DNA of 64,000 bases from a virus. A program made the translations under genes and the position numbers. Below are positions 26,973-35,925 of this stretch, piece after piece. How positions within the stretch are numbered: position 1 is the first letter of the stretch; each line of letters starts with the position of its first letter. The stretch spans positions 1 through 64,000 of IMG/VR virus record IMGVR_UViG_3300008735_000003. One strand, written 5' to 3'. The notes below the pieces were generated by a model. It was not told where the DNA came from, ran no database searches, and saw nothing but the letters and a program-made list of their open reading frames with translations.

Positions 26973-27896
26973 ATGGATAAATTTGCACAAGAATATAATT
27001 ATAAGACGCATGCGAGACAGTTTTTGCAAAGTCTCGATGATGGCGATACTCATAAGGAAGCTTCGGAAACCTTTTCTAGGGTTATTAGAGCATTCGAAAG
27101 AGAGGATTCCTTTGCTGTAAAGATTTTACCAGCACAGGAAATTACCATCGATGAGTGTCAAATTTCCACAGAAACTCAGAATGAAGGATTTACCTACATC
27201 CTCTTTAGAGAGCCCGAGGGAGCTGCGCAATACTATACATGGCAGGGTACTGGAGATTCGGAATACATCTATGCTGAGAAGTTAGAAGTGCCTATCTCTA
27301 AAGTCGGAACTAGAATCTTTCAAAAGACCGAAGATGAACTTCTATCTTATAAGGGGATTGGGTTGGTTGAAATGGTCGAGAAGAATGCAGCCAAAGAAAT
27401 ATCTAATATTCAGGACGACATTTTTCTAGGATTCGCACGTAATGCGGTAAAAAATAATGGACTCGATTTAGACTCGGCTGGAAAGGGATTAACTAGGGAA
27501 AATTTTATTGACCTTATTAATATGCCTCTTGCCGCTAAATTAAGGGGTAACATCGTGTTAATGACTGAAACCACTTGGAATAACTGGTTGAAGCAAGGGA
27601 ACGATGTTTTTGGCGACCCGTTGTTGAGCGAGATCATAGTCAATGGTTATAAGCATCGCTCCATCCTCGGAGTCCCCGTTATTACGACCATCAAAAACGA
27701 ACTTCTTCATGACAATGAAGTCTTTTCATTCCCCAAGCCTGAATTTTTAGGACGATTCTTGGTAATGGAAGATACGAAATATGTCGTCGAGAAGTTTAGA
27801 GGTCGCGTTTCATGGCACTGCACCAAAAAGTTTGGCTTAGTTTTTGCCAACACGAACGGCGTAGCCCGCTTAAAGCTTAATAACTTTAGCGACTAA
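26973..27896 (+). CDS. Major capsid protein (HK97 fold)
   Basis: A 307-aa protein with the HK97-type capsid layout: an N-terminal helical arm (residues 1-45), an E-loop region (FTYILFREPEGAAQYYTWQG), a long spine helix region (ISNIQDDIFLGFARNAVKN), and a P/A-domain end with GYKHRSILGVPVITTIKN and the final KKFGLVFANTNGVARLKL strand. It forms the icosahedral shell. It is downstream of protease, scaffold and decoration genes, as expected. The N-terminal MDKFAQEY and HKEASETFS segments resemble short motifs in neighbouring head proteins and could mark processing. Confidence 0.85.
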   Translation: MDKFAQEYNYKTHARQFLQSLDDGDTHKEASETFSRVIRAFEREDSFAVKILPAQEITIDECQISTETQNEGFTYILFREPEGAAQYYTWQGTGDSEYIYAEKLEVPISKVGTRIFQKTEDELLSYKGIGLVEMVEKNAAKEISNIQDDIFLGFARNAVKNNGLDLDSAGKGLTRENFIDLINMPLAAKLRGNIVLMTETTWNNWLKQGNDVFGDPLLSEIIVNGYKHRSILGVPVITTIKNELLHDNEVFSFPKPEFLGRFLVMEDTKYVVEKFRGRVSWHCTKKFGLVFANTNGVARLKLNNFSD

Positions 27897-27921
27897 CAAC
27901 TAAAGAAGGAGACCTTTAGAT

Positions 27922-28350
27922 ATGTTGGAAATTAAAGAAGACAAGAAGTATGTCATAAAAAATCTGAGCGATGATAGTAGATATGCGGGCCACCCGCAAC
28001 AACTTTGTTTAGACGGATCTCGCCCCCCGCTTTTACCAGGAAAGGAATTAATCATGAAGGGGCGCGATATAAACCATCATGTTATTGGCAGGGTATCATC
28101 GAACTCAGGTTCGTGGATAACGATTGAGCCGTTAAAATTAACCTCTCCCCGCCCTAAAAAGACTGGAGCGGTAGTAGAAGCTCCAGAAGTTGTGGTTGAA
28201 GCCTTAGCGGTAGAAGCTCCAGAAGTTGTGGTTGAAGCCTTAGCGGTAGAAACGGAAGTTGTGGTTGAAGCCTTAGCGGTAGAAACGGAAGAGATCGTAG
28301 TGGGGACGAAAAAAGAAAAGAAAAAGGGAAAAAAGGCGCCTAAAAAATAG
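27922..28350 (+). CDS. Small protein with Val/Glu/Ala repeats and Lys-rich tail
   Basis: A 142-aa protein with an AAGGAGA site. The first ~75 residues form a small beta-rich domain. Residues ~85-125 are tandem repeats of VVVEALAVEAPE type, encoded by 36/33-bp DNA repeats, and the last ~15 residues are Lys-rich. The repeat is likely an extended or amphipathic spacer between a virion-bound domain and a basic tail that could touch DNA. Directly after the capsid gene, it may be a head accessory protein. Confidence 0.55.
   Translation: MLEIKEDKKYVIKNLSDDSRYAGHPQQLCLDGSRPPLLPGKELIMKGRDINHHVIGRVSSNSGSWITIEPLKLTSPRPKKTGAVVEAPEVVVEALAVEAPEVVVEALAVETEVVVEALAVETEEIVVGTKKEKKKGKKAPKK
28174..28303 (+). 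repeat. 36/33-bp tandem coding repeat
   Basis: Two identical 36-bp units (28174-28209 and 28210-28245), one 33-bp variant (28246-28278) lacking one codon, and a degenerate fourth unit. All keep the reading frame. Near-perfect identity points to recent slippage or unequal recombination. Confidence 0.9.
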
Positions 28351-28358
28351 GATCAAAT

Positions 28359-28865
28359 ATGACCTACCCATCCCCAAGCGAACGAAGATACGAAGCGACT
28401 ACAGCGGTCGGAAAACAATTCGTAACAGACCTTCGTATGTTCATGAGGGATACAGCTAAATTTAACGATCTACTAGATGAAGAAGAGGTTGGCGATGATG
28501 TCCTAGTCCAAGCCACCATCATGATGATTAACGACTTTCAATCTACAACCCCATTGATTTTTTCTACATCAGATCTAGAGTTCATATTAAATAATCACCT
28601 AGTCACAGCGGCATTACATATATCGGCCGCTCATGTCTTAATGATGAAGGCACAACAACAAGAAAGAAACTTCCTTCAGTATAGTGATGGAGGAAGAACT
28701 GAAACAATAAATGATAAAGCACAAACTTATAAAGAAACTATCCAAATTTTAAGAAATTTCGGTTATAATGTATTTAAAGAGTTCAAGCTGGCTTCCAACC
28801 TGGTAAGAGGATATGGAGGAAGCGGCGTGTTTTCAGATTATTTTTATTTAAATGATGGAATTTAA
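28359..28865 (+). CDS. Probable head-tail connector protein
   Basis: A 168-aa protein, helical, following the capsid region. The pattern LRMFMRDTAKFNDLLDEEEV-type N-terminal helix plus a central ALHISAAHVLMMKAQQQE helix is compatible with the helical head-completion/adaptor class that sits under the portal. Support is position plus size; no signature residue is decisive. Confidence 0.45.
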   Translation: MTYPSPSERRYEATTAVGKQFVTDLRMFMRDTAKFNDLLDEEEVGDDVLVQATIMMINDFQSTTPLIFSTSDLEFILNNHLVTAALHISAAHVLMMKAQQQERNFLQYSDGGRTETINDKAQTYKETIQILRNFGYNVFKEFKLASNLVRGYGGSGVFSDYFYLNDGI

Positions 28866-28888
28866 AAAGTAAAACCGGAGGATTTAAT

Positions 28889-29290
28889 ATGGTTGATCAA
28901 GAAGCACTTATTAGAAGTTTAGCAGGTAAGCTAAGTGAGGAGCAGATTCACGATAGCGTAAAAGAAGCCGGGGAGCATGGAGATTCTATCGATGATCTTA
29001 CGGCGATCGAAAAGCTTGCCTATGTATTAGAAAACGAGAATTTGGATAAAATCGCATCGGATAATTCCGAAAGAGGTGTTGCTCGCATCGAAGCTATTCA
29101 GAAATTAGCTCAAGAAGCGGAGATGGAACAATTCATGATCGATCTCGCAGATCTGACTTCTGAGATGGTTCGAGTAAAGCAAGCACACGATGTTTTAGAG
29201 GCTGTTGAGGCGGAAGAGGCATATCAGGAAGAGTATGAAGAGAAAGAAGCATCCGATGGAATTGATGTCCTGGATCAAATTTTAGGGTAA
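28889..29290 (+). CDS. Acidic helical protein
   Basis: A 133-aa acidic protein with a CGGAGG ribosome binding site. Repeated short segments (IEKLAYVLE, LDKIASDN, IQKLAQEA) make an almost periodic helical array of the K-[LI]-A type, and the C terminus is Glu-rich. No recognised family. It sits before the duplicated glycine-rich genes. Confidence 0.5.
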   Translation: MVDQEALIRSLAGKLSEEQIHDSVKEAGEHGDSIDDLTAIEKLAYVLENENLDKIASDNSERGVARIEAIQKLAQEAEMEQFMIDLADLTSEMVRVKQAHDVLEAVEAEEAYQEEYEEKEASDGIDVLDQILG

Positions 29291-29296
29291 GTTAAT

Positions 29297-29866
29297 ATGG
29301 CAAACGTATCCAGGCTACTTTTTATCGCGCTTAAACAAGCCGACGATAATCGTAAAGAGACCGAGACAATCCTAGAAAAAGCTAAACGAATGGGAGCTAA
29401 GGGAGTTCAGAAGGGGAAGGATGCCGCCAAGTATATAGCCGGAAAGTTTGTAACGCCCAAAAAACGAACCGTTAGTATGGGAGGACTAGGATTTGCGGAA
29501 GAAACTCCAGCAAAACTCACCCGACTAGGAAAAGGTTCTCTTATCGGTGGTGGTATTTTAGCCGCAGGAGCCGGAGGTCGTTACCTCTATAACCGAAATA
29601 AACAAGCCGACGATAATCGTAAAGAGACCGAGACAATCCTAGAAAAAGCTAAAAGAAAGAGCAGCAAGATGTACGAAAGTGCCAAGAATATTGGGTCTAA
29701 GGGGCTTAGAAAAGCGGATGAGTTAGGAAGGACATTGGTTACGAAAGAAATGTACCGTGGATCTCCAAGACGAAGACTGACTAAAAAAGGAAAGATTCTT
29801 GGTGGATCTTTAGCCACTCTTGGGTTGGTTGGAACCGGTTATAAAATGAATAATAGGGGTAAATAA
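29297..29866 (+). CDS. Chimeric glycine-rich hydrophobic protein (duplicated modules)
   Basis: A 189-aa protein composed of a head module (RLLFIALKQADDNRK and basic helix), a Gly-rich hydrophobic hairpin (GGGILAAGAGGRYLYNRNK), then a second copy of the ADDNRKETE helix and a second hydrophobic C terminus. The DNA junction at ~29600 joins what is the end of the related gene at 30204 to an internal part of the head module, so it looks like a fusion made by recombination between tandem copies. Basic helices plus glycine hairpins suggest membrane insertion or ejection; the function is unknown. Confidence 0.6.
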   Translation: MANVSRLLFIALKQADDNRKETETILEKAKRMGAKGVQKGKDAAKYIAGKFVTPKKRTVSMGGLGFAEETPAKLTRLGKGSLIGGGILAAGAGGRYLYNRNKQADDNRKETETILEKAKRKSSKMYESAKNIGSKGLRKADELGRTLVTKEMYRGSPRRRLTKKGKILGGSLATLGLVGTGYKMNNRGK

Positions 29867-29877
29867 AGGAGAATAAT

Positions 29878-30204
29878 ATGGCAAACGTATCCAGGCTACT
29901 TTTTATCGCGCTTAAACAAGCCGACGATAATCGTAAAAAGACCGAGACAATCCTAGAAAAAGCTAAAAGAAAGAGTAGCGAGATGTACGAAAGTGCCAAG
30001 AATATTGGGTCTAAGGCTATAAGAGCCACCAAAAATAAAGCTTCGGACATCGGAAGTAAATTCGTAACTAAAAGCCCGAATACCGGCGGACTATTAGGAA
30101 AGCAAAAAAGGAGTCTTACTAGCTTAGGAAAGGGCTCTCTTATAGGTGGCGGTATTTTAGCCGCAGGAGCCGGAGGTCGTTACCTCTATAACCGAAATAA
30201 ATAA
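29878..30204 (+). CDS. Glycine-rich hydrophobic protein, paralogue of preceding gene
   Basis: A 108-aa protein with an AAAGGAG site. The first 90 bases match the start of the previous gene with one mismatch, and its last 51 coding bases match 29552-29602 exactly. Head module, basic helix and a single C-terminal glycine-rich hydrophobic segment are present, which is probably the ancestral form of this family. Confidence 0.6.
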   Translation: MANVSRLLFIALKQADDNRKKTETILEKAKRKSSEMYESAKNIGSKAIRATKNKASDIGSKFVTKSPNTGGLLGKQKRSLTSLGKGSLIGGGILAAGAGGRYLYNRNK

Positions 30205-30236
30205 TACTCACATATTCACCCGAATGGGGCGTAGCG

Positions 30237-30683
30237 ATGAATAAAAATACTAATAAATTGCTACGTCTTTTTTGTTCTCCAGGATACGAGAAAATTGCCA
30301 TTAGTGTTATGGGGAGCAAGTCTCTTTTAAGAGGTGCCCATATACCCAAACCAAAAATAACCCCAACCGCCCCACCTGGCTCGCAGGTTATGAGCGGAGG
30401 CTCGATAAGAAATGAAGCTAAAAATGTGAGAAGATTCGATCCATCTCTTGGCTTTTTCGGGCGTCTAAGAGAAGCAGTCCCAACAAAATATAAGATGCTT
30501 GGATTGGGCGCAGCTTCCCTGGCTGGTGGAGCGATCGGAACGACAGCCCTAATGTCTGGAGGGAGGCAAGCATCGATAGCCGACCCCAATACTTCTATGA
30601 TTAGGCGAGGCCTCAAACTCAATACTGGTTATTTTAGACCGCAGGACTTAAAAGTTTACCAAAATAATGGGGTTGCCTATTAA
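30237..30683 (+). CDS. Glycine-rich hydrophobic protein
   Basis: A 148-aa basic protein with one clear hydrophobic Gly/Ala-rich segment (MLGLGAASLAGGAIGTTALM) around residue 95 and a YEKIAISV segment near the N terminus. It resembles in composition the neighbours at 29297, 29878 and 31470 but not in DNA sequence. Its stop overlaps the next gene start (TAATG). Function unknown. Confidence 0.5.
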   Translation: MNKNTNKLLRLFCSPGYEKIAISVMGSKSLLRGAHIPKPKITPTAPPGSQVMSGGSIRNEAKNVRRFDPSLGFFGRLREAVPTKYKMLGLGAASLAGGAIGTTALMSGGRQASIADPNTSMIRRGLKLNTGYFRPQDLKVYQNNGVAY

Positions 30684-31468
30684 TGGAAATAACTTCGATA
30701 AATATAGATCCATTCGATAAAAGGGACTACATAATACAGTGGGAATATTCCAACGCTAAGAATAGGCCTACGTCAGATTTCGATCTATTTATTTACCGAT
30801 CAACCATAAAAGATCAAGACGATAAGTATTCGAAATTATCTGGAAAGTTATCTCTATCCACGCCGATTTATAAAGATAAAAAAACATCTAAGCTAGACAT
30901 ATGGAAAGATGTCTACTATAAAATCGAATTAGTAGATAAAGTAAACGGTGGAAGCTATTTTTTTGGTCCCCAAGGATTAGGACAAGAACCTTCTTCTCAG
31001 GATAGGCTAATAATAAAACATAAGAGGAGGAAGCTTTTTAAGACCGGACGTAGCGTTTTAATTTTTAAAAACCCTAGGGATGGATTGAGGTGCGAGTGCT
31101 ATAATCCGATACTGCAAAAAATAGAGAAACCCAACTGTTCCGTTTGCGGGGGAACTGGATTTGTTAAGGGATTCGACGGTTATGTTTATACGAAATTCTT
31201 TTTCCCTCCGGAGGCTATGCAAGAACCAAACAAATATGGAGATGAACAGCCAGTTATAAAGAATTTTATTACATCGGATTTCCCCCACATAAGGTCGGGA
31301 GATATGATCGTTGATACGGAAAATAGAAGGTTCATAGTATCGGTGGTACAATCTGTCAATCCTAGAGGGGTTCTCATAGGTCAAAATATAAGCGCTTTGC
31401 GTGTTAAATCGACCGACGTTATAATGGGTATACCGGTTCCGGATGACTTTAAAAAACTAGGCGCATAA
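30683..31468 (+). CDS. Unknown protein with DnaJ-like zinc knuckle
   Basis: A 261-aa protein. The first ~95 residues look like a beta-sandwich (IIQWEYSNAKNRPTSDFDLFIYRS), followed by a four-cysteine cluster (Cys137, 139, 152, 155; CECY and CSVCGGTGF), the latter like a DnaJ/zinc-finger knuckle, and a beta-rich C-terminal domain with an IRSGDMIV segment. Position between capsid and tail genes suggests a neck or head-tail joining protein. Confidence 0.5.
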   Translation: MEITSINIDPFDKRDYIIQWEYSNAKNRPTSDFDLFIYRSTIKDQDDKYSKLSGKLSLSTPIYKDKKTSKLDIWKDVYYKIELVDKVNGGSYFFGPQGLGQEPSSQDRLIIKHKRRKLFKTGRSVLIFKNPRDGLRCECYNPILQKIEKPNCSVCGGTGFVKGFDGYVYTKFFFPPEAMQEPNKYGDEQPVIKNFITSDFPHIRSGDMIVDTENRRFIVSVVQSVNPRGVLIGQNISALRVKSTDVIMGIPVPDDFKKLGA

Positions 31469-31469
31469 C

Positions 31470-32240
31470 ATGGCTTCCAAATATACCGAAAGATTAATGC
31501 AAGAATACAAACTCCAAAAAAAGTTTGCCATGGAAAAAACTGCTTTTAATCCAATGCTTCTGAGAGGCGGTTTGGCCAAGGCGTTGTGGGGTGGAATTAG
31601 AAGCCTATCGCAAAGCGGGGCAAAAAGTCTAAAAGATGTGGGAAAAGAAATAGCCGGTGGGACAAAATTAATGCTAAGCCCAAAGTCTCTTTACCACAAT
31701 ACAAAAGAATCAATAAAAAATCCCATAGGATCTTTTACAGCAACATTTGGGCATAAAAATAGATTCTCTAAAGATTTCTTAGGCAAGCTAGAAAAGGTGG
31801 ATCATAAGCTTACATCGGATTGGGCTGGCGGGGCGAAAAAGAATTTAAAAACTATCGGGGAAATGGGATGGCTTGGAAAAGGGCTAACTTTAGGACTAGG
31901 CGCTCCTTTGGCGTATGGTGCCGTAACATCTCCATATGAAAGGTTTAAAGAATGGAAGCGCGGGGATATAGGCGCGCTTGGAGCTATAGGGGGGGTGGCT
32001 GGAGACATAGGTAGCGTGGCTATAGGCGGCCCCATGATGCAGGCTATGACGTTGGGGACGGCAATCCCCATGGCGTCTCACGCCGCCGGAGCGATCGGAG
32101 ACGATTTAACCGGTTTTAAACCGAAAAAAACAGTAGAACCGTATATAGCAAATAGGAGCTCAACACTAACGAATCAAATTAAACCGTATATACCCAATGC
32201 AGATGCGGCTTTGGGGCAACCGGCCAAACAACATATATAA
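31470..32240 (+). CDS. Glycine-rich hydrophobic protein
   Basis: A 256-aa protein. The N-terminal ~25 residues are charged (with KKFAMEKTAF), then a basic helical region, and from ~130 to ~205 several Gly/Ala-rich hydrophobic stretches (GLTLGLGAPLAYGAV, GAIGGVAGDIGSVAIGG). It resembles glycine-zipper membrane proteins and could be ejected with DNA or sit in the virion. It is last before the tail promoter. Confidence 0.5.
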   Translation: MASKYTERLMQEYKLQKKFAMEKTAFNPMLLRGGLAKALWGGIRSLSQSGAKSLKDVGKEIAGGTKLMLSPKSLYHNTKESIKNPIGSFTATFGHKNRFSKDFLGKLEKVDHKLTSDWAGGAKKNLKTIGEMGWLGKGLTLGLGAPLAYGAVTSPYERFKEWKRGDIGALGAIGGVAGDIGSVAIGGPMMQAMTLGTAIPMASHAAGAIGDDLTGFKPKKTVEPYIANRSSTLTNQIKPYIPNADAALGQPAKQHI

Positions 32241-32260
32241 AGATGTAAATAGAACTTCTT

Positions 32261-32269
32261 TGTTATCAT
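32261..32269 (+). promoter_or_regulatory. Extended -10 promoter of tail genes, predicted leaderless start
   Basis: TGTTATCAT lies with its -10 part (32264-32269) ending 7 nt before the ATG at 32276, and no Shine-Dalgarno sequence between. It fits the TGNTATAMT-like series with one mismatch. Predicted +1 coincides with the ATG. Confidence 0.45.
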
Positions 32270-32275
32270 AGAAGT

Positions 32276-32893
32276 ATGAGTAATAAAATGGGTTCTATAA
32301 ATAACATCACAAAGATCCGCGAGCGTATTTTAGGCTCTTTGATGGAGTTTTTTTCCAATAGGGACGACTACGTTTTTTCTTCAAACGAGTCTAAGTTGGA
32401 TGGGCAAATATATATTTATGATGAATATGCTGACAATATAGAAAGCCCAGATACATACCCACGCCTTTGTCTAATAAGGAATGGGTCTAGGTACGAAAAT
32501 ATTAGCGGATTTAACGATACTCATATTGGGCACGAACATATGAATTTAGAATACCAAAGGTCTGACGTATTAAACCATAATTTTACCCTTTCTATCAAGG
32601 CAGTTCAGTTCCATCCTTGTGAGGAAATAGCTTACCTAGCTTCTGCGTTTATACGTTTTTTTTCGAAAGAGATAGCTGCCGGAGATAAAGATAGGCTTTT
32701 ATATAACGTTTCGCATAATTCGCTTTCTAACGTTTTTAAAGTTGGGTCTGAGGGTGAGAAGAGATCGGTATTTCAATGCGATATACATTTTACGGTTGAA
32801 GATAATGAAATAATGAAATTTGAAGAGGCCGATAATGGGAAGTCATTTCAAGGAATAGACTTTACATTTAATATCGAAGAGGCCAACTGTTAA
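32276..32893 (+). CDS. Probable tail completion (terminator) protein
   Basis: A 205-aa protein directly upstream of the sheath gene. N-terminal helix (IRERILGSLMEFFSN), then mixed alpha/beta with DTYPRLCLIRNG and a FTLSIKAVQFHPCEEIAYLASAF segment, in the order seen in tail-terminator proteins that cap the tube before head joining. Assignment from position and fold pattern only. An internal ATG at 32288 is an alternative start if the mRNA is not leaderless. Confidence 0.45.
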   Translation: MSNKMGSINNITKIRERILGSLMEFFSNRDDYVFSSNESKLDGQIYIYDEYADNIESPDTYPRLCLIRNGSRYENISGFNDTHIGHEHMNLEYQRSDVLNHNFTLSIKAVQFHPCEEIAYLASAFIRFFSKEIAAGDKDRLLYNVSHNSLSNVFKVGSEGEKRSVFQCDIHFTVEDNEIMKFEEADNGKSFQGIDFTFNIEEANC

Positions 32894-32907
32894 AAAAGGA
32901 TGTAGAT

Positions 32908-35118
32908 ATGGCGATAGGAAATAGACCAGTTGAAATAACTCAGATTTATGAGCCCAGAGGGACCTCCTTCATAACGCCAAGATTAGTACCGGTTGCTATT
33001 GGAGTCTTAAAGCAAAAGATCAAGAAAGCTCTTATGGGGTCATACGATGGCGGGGGCGTTTCGGATAGCGATACAGATCTGCCGTTTCCATCTATCCTAA
33101 AGGCTGGAGCTCAAGTTGAATCTAGCTCAGTAAAGGTATATATCGATACGAAGCTTAAAGGACATATTTTAATCGAGGATACAAATTACGATGTTACTGA
33201 GGAAGGTTTGACTCTATACCCAGATATTGAGGTTGAGTATAACCTAATAGATGACGGCTCCGGAACTGCCAAAATATATAAAACCGGGACTCAAATAATT
33301 TTAGAAGACACCAAGACCTCATTCATCGCTTCCCATATTTATGGAAATGCGAGTAAAGGAGATAAGGCCACCATATTAGGCTATGATGGAGTACATACCG
33401 TCAAGACGATAATTTCTGCCAATAAAGTAGAACTCGCCTTAGCTGTGGGAAGTACGCTTGAAACAGCCTTTACCGATAGGCCAGATAGAATTTTTACGTC
33501 TATGAAATACGATATCGATAGAACCGTAACGGTGGGGGATACGACCAACCTACTTCCCTCTGGAGACATTTATATATCCTTGGACGCCATAAGAACAGAT
33601 AAGGCTGGGGCTGTGCAGTATATAAGAACTAAAGACGATCTAGATGATCTCGGGCCGTTTTCTCCAGATAATGAGGTCGGATTCGCTTCGCATATTTTTA
33701 ACCAAAGTAAGGACGCCGTAACAGCCTACGTTACTTTAACCGAGCATAGTGCGGATGAACATAATGCAGCTTTGGAATTACTTAAGACCGAAGAGGTTTA
33801 TTACTTGAATCCGCTGACCATGGATAACTCCATCATAAACCTATACATCGGTCATGTCAACGCTATGTCTTTACCCGCAGAAATGAAGGAAAGGGTCGTT
33901 TATTTTTCCAGGATTTTGGAAAATAATGCAGTCCGAGCCCTAGATGATGTTGGTGATATAACTATAACTAGCGGAACTTTCTTTTTAGAAAATACCATAG
34001 GAAATTTTCAAAGTAACGGGGTCCTTCCCGGAGATATAGTAGAATTTACGGATAATGTTGGTAGTCAAGATACATCTGGAAAATATACTGTCACAAATGT
34101 TATTAGCGAAACAAAACTGGAATTATTTGAAAGCGTTAGAAATACGCAGGTGACTGGAACTGATGGTAAAATAGATCGGAATGGGTTTACATTAACCACT
34201 TCGCAAAATTTAGCGGGAGTAACAACGTCTTCGGATGTAGAGATAACGTCTGGAGATGATCCCGGAATATATAGCATTTCTGTGGTAAATTCTAGTGCTG
34301 GCACCATTACCATAGGAAATCCACCTACTGAAGGATTTAAAAGTATGACCGCTGGAAGCTTTACTATTTTCAAAGCGGCAACTTCAACAGGTGGGAACGA
34401 CATCACATACGATATTACATCCTCCGATTTTACGCGGCAGGAACAAGCAGAATATATGAAGGGGTTGGGCGAGTCTTACGGGAATCAAAGAGCCAGGATG
34501 ATTTTTTCTGATAGCTGGCAGTTTGATGCTCCCGATTTAGACGACGATGGAAAAGCCATTACAAGTACATTCACTGTCGGAGGAGAATTTGGAGCGTCTA
34601 CGATCATAGCTATGAGATTCGCTAGAGGGCCGCAAGTTCCCATGACTGGAGAACTTATCCGGCATGCTAGAACGGTATTTAGCTCTAGTCAAATATTTAC
34701 TATGCCGCAACTTCAAATTATACAGAGCGGCGGAGTAATAGTAGTTTTTCCCGATGAAAATTCTACTGTTCCGAGAATAATGCAGCTTTTAACTACGGAC
34801 GTTTCTGACGTCACAAAGCAAGAGGTTACAATTATAGAAGCGGTTGATTTTTTCGCAAAATATGTGCGTTCAAACGTTAGGAAATTTATGGGGATAAATA
34901 ATATAACTCCCCAAGTCCTTAACGTGGCGCACATGAAGATGGACGCCCTTACGAAACAGGTTTTGGAAGACCACGACGGTTGTGGGCCGCTATTTGGCCC
35001 AAAGACCGAACTTTTATCGTTAAAGGCTGCCACTGAATGTCCCGATACTGTAGAAGCCGAATGGGATATTGACCCATTATTTCCTTGGAATAAAACCAAG
35101 ATTAAATTTTATGTTTAA
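32908..35118 (+). CDS. Tail sheath protein
   Basis: A 736-aa protein with an AAGGA site. The C-terminal ~200 residues carry the conserved sheath core: ARGPQVPMTGEL, a strand/helix with VVFPDENSTVPRIMQLLTT, the EAVDFFAKYVRSNVRKFMG helix and a final strand ending in KIKFYV. The N terminus (residues 1-60) is the linker-strand region. Extra beta domains are inserted in the middle, making it longer than minimal sheaths. The sheath contracts to drive the tube through the envelope, which makes this phage a myovirus. Confidence 0.85.
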   Translation: MAIGNRPVEITQIYEPRGTSFITPRLVPVAIGVLKQKIKKALMGSYDGGGVSDSDTDLPFPSILKAGAQVESSSVKVYIDTKLKGHILIEDTNYDVTEEGLTLYPDIEVEYNLIDDGSGTAKIYKTGTQIILEDTKTSFIASHIYGNASKGDKATILGYDGVHTVKTIISANKVELALAVGSTLETAFTDRPDRIFTSMKYDIDRTVTVGDTTNLLPSGDIYISLDAIRTDKAGAVQYIRTKDDLDDLGPFSPDNEVGFASHIFNQSKDAVTAYVTLTEHSADEHNAALELLKTEEVYYLNPLTMDNSIINLYIGHVNAMSLPAEMKERVVYFSRILENNAVRALDDVGDITITSGTFFLENTIGNFQSNGVLPGDIVEFTDNVGSQDTSGKYTVTNVISETKLELFESVRNTQVTGTDGKIDRNGFTLTTSQNLAGVTTSSDVEITSGDDPGIYSISVVNSSAGTITIGNPPTEGFKSMTAGSFTIFKAATSTGGNDITYDITSSDFTRQEQAEYMKGLGESYGNQRARMIFSDSWQFDAPDLDDDGKAITSTFTVGGEFGASTIIAMRFARGPQVPMTGELIRHARTVFSSSQIFTMPQLQIIQSGGVIVVFPDENSTVPRIMQLLTTDVSDVTKQEVTIIEAVDFFAKYVRSNVRKFMGINNITPQVLNVAHMKMDALTKQVLEDHDGCGPLFGPKTELLSLKAATECPDTVEAEWDIDPLFPWNKTKIKFYV

Positions 35119-35128
35119 GAGGTAGAAT

Positions 35129-35905
35129 ATGAGAAACTTACAAGGTTGGGATTTTAATAATAAACACGTTCAAAATGACGTTGTTCCGGGCAAATTTGTA
35201 TCCGGCAAAACCGTTCTTATCGCGTTCGGCCCACCTCGTTTTAGTATGACGGTTGGCGGAGATAACTCGGCTGCTGCGACTGGGAATGAGGTCGATCTAG
35301 AATTTGATTTTTTTAGTGGGATAGATAACGAAAAATCGCTGATACGTAGCGGAGCCATCGATCACTTCTCCCCCGTCCCTGTGGGCCTAGTTCAAAATAT
35401 AAGTCTTTCGCAAGGAAGGAACGTGGCAAAGATATACGAGCTTGGTTCTGAACGATCCTATCAAATCCCCGAGAGATCGGAACCATCCTTCTCCTTTTCC
35501 AAGATATTGTATAGCGGCCCATCCCTATTAAAATTTTCCCATGTTTACTATCTTAAAAGGCAGGCGACGGGAATTCATGATGTCGAACTAGAAAAAATAA
35601 AAAATGTTATGAAGGCCGCAGATATTGATGATGTAAAAGATATAGAAAATGCTATAAAAAGTCAGGCCGGGTCTCCCGGATACGGAGACTTCTTTATCAA
35701 TTTAGCATCGGAATTATTTCAATTCCCCATAGGTATAATGTTGATGTTTAAGAATAACTCTGGTAAAATATACGGAGCGATGTACTTAGAGGATGCATAC
35801 ATATCTAGCGTTGACTTTAGGGTGGATACCGCATCTACCATTATCGGAGAGAGCTGCGGAGTCTCTTTCGATAATATCCTTCCGTTAAATGTTGTTCCTC
35901 GTTAA
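35129..35905 (+). CDS. Tail tube protein
   Basis: A 258-aa beta-rich protein right after the sheath gene. The segment VGLVQNISLSQGRNVAKIYELGSERSYQIPER matches, in pattern, tube proteins that start with a short strand, a helix, and a long strand, and the C-terminal SSVDFRVDTASTIIGESCGVSFDNI strand is typical of tube closure (quoted here in pieces of the same region). A helical insert lies at ~150-190. It would stack as hexameric rings inside the sheath. Confidence 0.7.
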   Translation: MRNLQGWDFNNKHVQNDVVPGKFVSGKTVLIAFGPPRFSMTVGGDNSAAATGNEVDLEFDFFSGIDNEKSLIRSGAIDHFSPVPVGLVQNISLSQGRNVAKIYELGSERSYQIPERSEPSFSFSKILYSGPSLLKFSHVYYLKRQATGIHDVELEKIKNVMKAADIDDVKDIENAIKSQAGSPGYGDFFINLASELFQFPIGIMLMFKNNSGKIYGAMYLEDAYISSVDFRVDTASTIIGESCGVSFDNILPLNVVPR

Positions 35906-35925
35906 TTTTAAAATGAGGAGAGCAT

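Larger units (their letters stand above)
29297..30204 (+). repeat. Recent tandem gene duplication with module shuffling
   Basis: Block A occurs at 29297-29386 and 29878-29967 (one mismatch in 90). Its inner part (from AAACAAGCC on) is also at 29600-29653, continuing into a further shared segment up to ~29701 that matches 29968-30015 with few changes. Block C is identical at 29552-29602 and 30151-30201 (51 bases). The order A-C-A'-... versus A-C implies at least three ancestral copies and one deletion fusion. Confidence 0.9.
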
